DNA from: Dehalococcoidia bacterium
Lineage (GTDB): Bacteria; Chloroflexota; Dehalococcoidia; Dehalococcoidales; CSSed11-197
Assembly: GCA_003552785.1 (NCBI GenBank)
Contig: PUOQ01000112.1
Span: forward strand, 1-9,672
DNA length: 9,672 nucleotides
Direction of reading: 5' to 3'
The first letter of the stretch is position 1, and each line of letters starts with the position of its first letter. A model generated the notes under the pieces. That model made no database searches and was not told the origin of the DNA. It was given only the letters and a program-made list of their open reading frames with translations. Below are positions 6,119-9,672 of this stretch, one piece after another. The position numbers were made by a program, and so were the translations under genes.

Positions 6119-6130
6119 GAGGAGAAAGCG

Positions 6131-7231
6131 ATGAAAAAAAGACTTTTCACGTTAATGCTGGTACTTGGAATAACCGGGCAGTTCCTGAGCGGTGGCTGCA
6201 CCGGGGATGATACAGATGTAATCAGGCTCTCTTACAGTAATTTTTTCCCCTCCACTCATTTGAATTCAGTGCTGGCTGAAAAATGGATAGAAGAAATTGA
6301 AGAGCGTACTGATGGCCGGGTAAAAATAGCTTATTATCCGGGCGGCACTCTGACTCCGGCAGATGGTATTTTTGACGGGGTCGAACAGGGCATATCTGAT
6401 ATTGGCATGTCTGTATTTGCTTATAACATGGGCCGGTTCCCGGTTGCAGAGCTTGTCGATCTTCCTCACGGGTACCCCAATGGCTGGGTGGCCACAATGG
6501 CCGCCAATGACTACTACAATCATTTTCAGCCTGAAGAAATAAACAGTGTGCAGCCCATGTATTTCCACGCCCATGGACCAGGGGTAATTATCACAAAAGA
6601 CAAGAAGGTGAGTACACTTGATGATTTGAGCGGTCTTGTCTTAAGGGCTACCGGTGTCGGCTCCAATGTTGTCAGCGAGCTTGGCGCCCAGGGTTACGGC
6701 GCCGGTCAGGGGGAAGCATATGAACTTATGGCCCGGGGTGTTGTGGATGGCAGCTTTACACCCAGAGAGGTTTTAAGAGGATGGAACCAGGCAGAAGTAG
6801 TTCAATATGTTACCAATTGTACCGAGGTGGGCAACACCACCATGATGTATGTGGTAATGAATGAAAACAAGTGGAACCAGTTGCCTGAAGACATACAACA
6901 GGTTTTTATCGATGTTAGTTCGGAATGGATAGAAAAGCACGGCATGGTTTGGGATTATTATGATAAAGCCGGTATTGATTACTTCTTAAGCCTTGGTCAG
7001 GGAAGGGAAGTAATTGATCTTTCCGAAGAGGAATCACAATTATGGGTAGAAACAGCGGTAGACCCGCTAATTGAGAAATATATTGCAGATAAAACTGCCA
7101 GGGGCCATGATGCTGCAGAATATGAAGATTACCTCAATGAAAGAGTTGACTACTGGTCCGAGAGGACTCCAGGCCTTGAAGACAGTGTAGCCTGGGTTGA
7201 ACAAAATCTCGGTGATTACATAACCAACTAA
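6131..7231 (+). CDS. dctP: TRAP transporter solute-binding lipoprotein (DctP family)
   Basis: This is the extracellular receptor of a tripartite ATP-independent periplasmic transporter; it binds a carboxylate and delivers it to the DctQM membrane parts. From the ATG at 6131 the product is 366 residues, preceded by GAGGAG (6119-6124) at 6 bases; an upstream TTG at 6113 lies before that site and is not used. Residues 1-22 are a basic, hydrophobic signal ending in LSGGC, so Cys23 is the likely lipid anchor, as expected where there is no outer membrane, although Ser at the -3 position is not the best lipobox. The DctP core begins at IRLSYSNFFP (31-40) with KWIEEIEERTDGRVKIAYYPGGTL (51-74), a typical family opening. 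LDDLSGLVLRATG (163-175) holds the family's conserved arginine, Arg172, which pairs with the substrate carboxylate, followed by the second-domain GQGEAYELMARGVVDG (192-207). The ligand cannot be read from sequence; the downstream acyl-CoA synthetase suggests a monocarboxylate. Confidence 0.95.
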   Translation: MKKRLFTLMLVLGITGQFLSGGCTGDDTDVIRLSYSNFFPSTHLNSVLAEKWIEEIEERTDGRVKIAYYPGGTLTPADGIFDGVEQGISDIGMSVFAYNMGRFPVAELVDLPHGYPNGWVATMAANDYYNHFQPEEINSVQPMYFHAHGPGVIITKDKKVSTLDDLSGLVLRATGVGSNVVSELGAQGYGAGQGEAYELMARGVVDGSFTPREVLRGWNQAEVVQYVTNCTEVGNTTMMYVVMNENKWNQLPEDIQQVFIDVSSEWIEKHGMVWDYYDKAGIDYFLSLGQGREVIDLSEEESQLWVETAVDPLIEKYIADKTARGHDAAEYEDYLNERVDYWSERTPGLEDSVAWVEQNLGDYITN

Positions 7232-7276
7232 ACGTATATAAAGAAATCATAACAAAAGAAGGAAAGTAAAAGAAAA

Positions 7277-7300
7277 GCGGCCGCCTTAAAAGGCGGCCGT
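7277..7300 (+). terminator. Strong GC hairpin between dctP and dctQ (probably not a full terminator)
   Basis: CGGCCGCCTT (7278-7287) and AAGGCGGCCG (7290-7299) are exact reverse complements around AA, so a stem of about 8 to 10 bp forms, extended by a G-T pair. The next bases, CAATTGAGCA, contain no U-tract, so it does not fit a rho-independent terminator. In this place, just after the gene for the abundant binding protein, such a hairpin usually protects the upstream message or partly limits readthrough, giving more receptor than membrane subunits. That role is inference. Confidence 0.75.
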
Positions 7301-7316
7301 CAATTGAGCATTTCAG

Positions 7317-7805
7317 ATGCAGCGCTTCGAAAAAATCGCCGGGCTGGTAAATCGCAGCTTTAACTGGTTTGCGGGTGCCGGGCTTGTTGCCATGTTGCTC
7401 TTAACCGTAGTTAATGTTATATCTGTAAAATTTTTCAGGTATCCCGTTCCTGGTTCTACAGAAATGGTCCGGTTTTTTAATGTAATAGTAGTGGCTTTCG
7501 CGCTGGCTTATACGCAGCAGTTAAAAGGTCACATCCAGGTAGAGTTTTTCGTTTTAAGAATGCCTGAAAGGCTGCGGGCTGTAGTAGGTATCTTCGTCAA
7601 CCTTGTTGGCATCGTACTTTTTGCCTTAATTGCATGGAGGAGTTATGTATTTGGCGGGATTTTATACCGGTCTGGCGAAGTGTCGATGACCCTGGGAATA
7701 CCATTTTACCCTTTTGTATATTTTATAGCACTGTGCTCTATTCCGGTTTGTTTACAGTTGATTATAGAGCTTATTAACCATACAAGAAAGCTGGTGAACA
7801 GGTGA
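7317..7805 (+). CDS. dctQ: TRAP transporter small membrane subunit (DctQ family)
   Basis: DctQ is the four-helix membrane subunit that joins DctM to form the transporter and helps dock the binding protein. The product is 162 residues, the usual length, with hydrophobic segments at about 17-37, 52-68, 88-110 and 128-152. Family landmarks are RYPVPGSTEMVRF (41-53) after the first helix, the GHIQVEF motif (71-77, usually GHxxV), RMPERLRAVV at the start of the third helix and EVSMTLGIPFYPFVY (121-135) before the fourth. The ATG at 7317 is only 17 bases after the hairpin and has no clear ribosome binding site, which suggests low translation relative to dctP. Its stop overlaps the dctM start by 4 bases. 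Confidence 0.94.
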   Translation: MQRFEKIAGLVNRSFNWFAGAGLVAMLLLTVVNVISVKFFRYPVPGSTEMVRFFNVIVVAFALAYTQQLKGHIQVEFFVLRMPERLRAVVGIFVNLVGIVLFALIAWRSYVFGGILYRSGEVSMTLGIPFYPFVYFIALCSIPVCLQLIIELINHTRKLVNR

Positions 7806-9103
7806 GCCCGGTCGAGACAGGCATTATCGGCATTGTAGTGCTGTTAACTCTTTTTTTACTGGGAACACCGGTTGGATTTGCCATGGCTGCAGTCGGCACA
7901 GCCGGTTTTTGTATACTGGTTTCACCCGAAGCCGGCTTGAGTATGCTGGCTCGCGACGTATTTGCTACCTTTTCCAGCCATTCTCTTACCGTAATACCAA
8001 TGTTTATATTTATGGGTTCGCTGGCTTTTGCTACCGGAATGAGCCGCAAGCTCTACGATTCAAGCCATAAAATATTTGGCCAGATGAGAGGCGGTCTGGT
8101 GGTGGCAACCATTGCTGCTTGTGCCGGGTTTGCCGCCATATGTGGGTCAACCAATGCCACCGCAGCTGCTATGGGCCGGGTGGCTTTACCCGAAATGAAG
8201 CGCTTTGGTTATGACGATTCTCTGGCCACAGGCAGTGTGGCCGCTGCCGGAAGTCTTGGGATTTTAATACCACCCAGCACTATTTTCATGGTTTACGGCA
8301 TTATGACCGAGCAGTCCATTGGCAGGCTTTTTCTTGCGGGCATATTGCCCGGCATTATACTTGCCAGCCTTTTTATCGTAGTCGTTTACCTGCTTTGTTT
8401 GCGCAATCCTGCCCTGGCACCGTCAGGTCCGGCAACAACCATGAAGCAAAAAGTAAAAGGGCTCGGTGGCACAGCTGAAACGCTCGTATTATTTGCCCTG
8501 GTTATAGGAGGCTTGTTTCTTGGCTGGTTCAGCCCCATGCAGGCCGGTGCTGTAGGTGCTGCCGGTGTCCTCGTTTTGGGTCTTATCAGGCGGCAGATGA
8601 ACTGGCCCAATTTCATGTTTGCTGTTAAAGATGCTTTAAAAATTACCTGTGAAGTTATTGTGATAATAACTGGCGCGGTTATATTCGGGCATTTTATGGC
8701 GGTAACTCAGATACCGGCCGGTCTTGCAGACTGGGTTGGAGGCCTGGATTTGCATCCGGCCGCAGTTATGGCAGTAATTGTGTTGATTTACCTTATCGGC
8801 GGTTTTTTCATGGATGCTCTTGCCATGATTACGCTTACTATTCCCATTATATACCCGCTGGTCATGTCTCTTGGTTTTGACCCAATATGGTTCGGGGTAA
8901 TAATTGTCCTGGTAACCGAGATGGGGGTTATCACACCACCGGTTGGCATAAACGTGTATGTAATTAAAAGCATAACCAAAGACGTGCCACTTGAGACAAT
9001 ATTTAGGGGTATATTTCCATTCCTCGGGGCAATCATTATTGCCATAGCGATACTTCTTGCATTCCCGCAAATTGCTACCTTTTTACCTGACCTTCTTCAT
9101 TAG
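7802..9103 (+). CDS. dctM: TRAP transporter large membrane subunit (DctM family)
   Basis: DctM carries the substrate through the membrane, driven by a sodium or proton gradient. The product is 433 residues, typical for the family, and hydrophobic throughout with about a dozen membrane segments. The first half has MFIFMGSLAFATGMSRKLYD (67-86) and AAICGSTNATAAAMGRVALP (111-130), followed by AAAGSLGILIPPSTIFMVYG (147-166). The second half has the matching repeat, GGFFMDALAMITLTIPIIYP (333-352) and EMGVITPPVGINVYV (373-387). These two IPPS/TPPVG elements are the conserved half-helix signatures that form the transport site. The GTG at 7802 overlaps the TGA of dctQ (GTGA), so translation is likely coupled. 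It is separated from the acyl-CoA synthetase gene by 29 bases with no terminator. dctM is a separate gene from dctQ here, not fused as in some families. Confidence 0.97.
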   Translation: MSPVETGIIGIVVLLTLFLLGTPVGFAMAAVGTAGFCILVSPEAGLSMLARDVFATFSSHSLTVIPMFIFMGSLAFATGMSRKLYDSSHKIFGQMRGGLVVATIAACAGFAAICGSTNATAAAMGRVALPEMKRFGYDDSLATGSVAAAGSLGILIPPSTIFMVYGIMTEQSIGRLFLAGILPGIILASLFIVVVYLLCLRNPALAPSGPATTMKQKVKGLGGTAETLVLFALVIGGLFLGWFSPMQAGAVGAAGVLVLGLIRRQMNWPNFMFAVKDALKITCEVIVIITGAVIFGHFMAVTQIPAGLADWVGGLDLHPAAVMAVIVLIYLIGGFFMDALAMITLTIPIIYPLVMSLGFDPIWFGVIIVLVTEMGVITPPVGINVYVIKSITKDVPLETIFRGIFPFLGAIIIAIAILLAFPQIATFLPDLLH

Positions 9104-9132
9104 AATTTAAAAATTTAACTGGAACAGGCTAT

Positions 9133-9672
9133 ATGACGACTGTAATAGATTTAATCAGCAAAAACGCGTTTAGTTACCCCCTTGACACTGCTCTTGTTGA
9201 AGTAAAACCTTCACTTAACATCAGAAAAACTGTTAACTGGAAACAGTTTGATGAAAGAATTGATTGCGTGGCTGCCGGGTTAAGGCAAAGGGGTATCGGC
9301 AAAGGGGATAAAGTAATTCTTCTAATGATGAACTCTATCGACTGGCTGGTGTGTTATTTTGCCATTCTGAAAACCGGCGCCTGGGCAGTGCCGTTAAATT
9401 TCAGGTTTAATGCCCGCGATATAAAATACTGCGCTGATATTTCCGAAGCCCGGCTTATGTTTTTCGGGGAAGATTTTATTGAGCGTGTTGAAAATGTGCG
9501 TAAAGACCTCGAATATACCCAAAAATTTGTTTATACAGGTTCAGGAACTTTGGCGGGTTATGAAGGTCTGGAAGATTTGATTAACTCAGCTGCGGGCAAA
9601 AATATAGAAGTCAAGTTAGATCCGGAGGATGTTTGCGGGCTGTATTTTACCTCCGGTACTACCGGTGAGCCC
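9133..9672 (+). CDS. AMP-forming acyl-CoA synthetase/ligase, N-terminal part (3' end outside the window)
   Basis: Members of the ANL adenylating superfamily activate a carboxylic acid with ATP to an acyl-adenylate and then transfer it to coenzyme A. The open frame runs from an ATG at 9133 to the right edge, giving 180 residues with no stop. Visible features are the opening NWKQFDERIDCVAAGLRQRG (35-54), GKGDKVILLMMNSIDWL (57-72), the ILKTGAWAVPLNFR segment (78-91), which is highly typical of the family, and the ATP-binding loop YFTSGTTGEP (171-180), matching [ST]SG[ST]TGxP, just before the edge. The ribosome binding site is weak (GGAACAGG at 9121-9128). The substrate-binding part lies beyond the window, so the acid (fatty, aromatic or dicarboxylic) cannot be named. 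Its position right behind dctM suggests that it acts on what the transporter imports. Confidence 0.93.
   Translation, partial: MTTVIDLISKNAFSYPLDTALVEVKPSLNIRKTVNWKQFDERIDCVAAGLRQRGIGKGDKVILLMMNSIDWLVCYFAILKTGAWAVPLNFRFNARDIKYCADISEARLMFFGEDFIERVENVRKDLEYTQKFVYTGSGTLAGYEGLEDLINSAAGKNIEVKLDPEDVCGLYFTSGTTGEP

Larger units (their letters stand above)
5809..6130. other. 322 bp divergent intergenic region between aroF and dctP
   Basis: This is the only gene-free stretch above 300 bases. It holds one promoter candidate for each direction, roughly 100 bases apart, and leader hairpins on the dctP side. The part between the two promoters (about 5930-6003) shows no strong palindrome or repeat that I could find. 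An open - strand frame across 5971-6201 has no ribosome binding site and overlaps the dctP start, so it is not taken as a gene. A regulator of the TRAP operon could bind here, but no regulator gene is adjacent. Confidence 0.5.

Noticed and set aside
5971..6201. Open frame of 76 codons on the - strand in the aroF-dctP gap
   Set aside because: It overlaps the start and signal peptide of dctP, has no ribosome binding site, and its predicted product shows no domain or coherent pattern.
8636..9070. Long - strand frame of 144 codons inside dctM
   Set aside because: It is antisense to the conserved second half of dctM; the product is an unnatural mix rich in Tyr, Asn, His and Cys, as expected from reading hydrophobic codons backwards.

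Overview
The window looks like chromosomal DNA from an anaerobic, Gram-positive-type bacterium, most likely a Clostridia-class Firmicute of the Pelotomaculum/Desulfotomaculum kind. The reasons are AGGAGG-type ribosome binding sites, TTG and GTG starts, lipoprotein signal peptides, a type I-beta DAHP synthase and a TRAP transporter followed by an AMP-forming acyl-CoA synthetase. This placement is inference from gene content; no rRNA or tRNA gene is present to fix it.

Left part (1-1480): the 3' end of an unrecognised gene on the + strand converges on a solitary phosphate-binding lipoprotein gene (pstS-like, - strand), with a small hairpin between them. A 160-190 bp intergenic region then holds a good extended -10 promoter facing right.

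Middle part (1481-4779, all + strand): a cis-prenyltransferase (UppS family, variant DGNRRWA motif), a cation diffusion facilitator metal exporter, a 49-residue single-span membrane protein with a charged heptad-like tail, a DUF4870-type membrane protein, and a membrane-anchored protein of unknown function carrying a GESNG nucleophile-elbow-like motif. All five relate to the cell envelope, but nothing here proves that they act together.

Right part (4792-9672): a DAHP synthase gene (- strand, first step of the shikimate pathway) is divergent from a dctP-dctQ-dctM TRAP transporter operon. The 322 bp between them is the only long gene-free stretch and holds one promoter candidate for each direction plus leader hairpins before dctP. 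dctP and dctQ are separated by a strong GC-rich hairpin without a U-tract, dctQ and dctM overlap by 4 bp, and an acyl-CoA synthetase gene starts 29 bp after dctM and runs off the right edge. The likely reading is one unit that imports a carboxylic acid with a cation gradient and activates it to its CoA thioester.

No CRISPR array, insertion sequence, integrase, phage gene, tRNA or rRNA was found. The least explained elements are the GESNG protein, the variant cis-prenyltransferase outside its usual cluster, and the small-ORF/DUF4870 pair.
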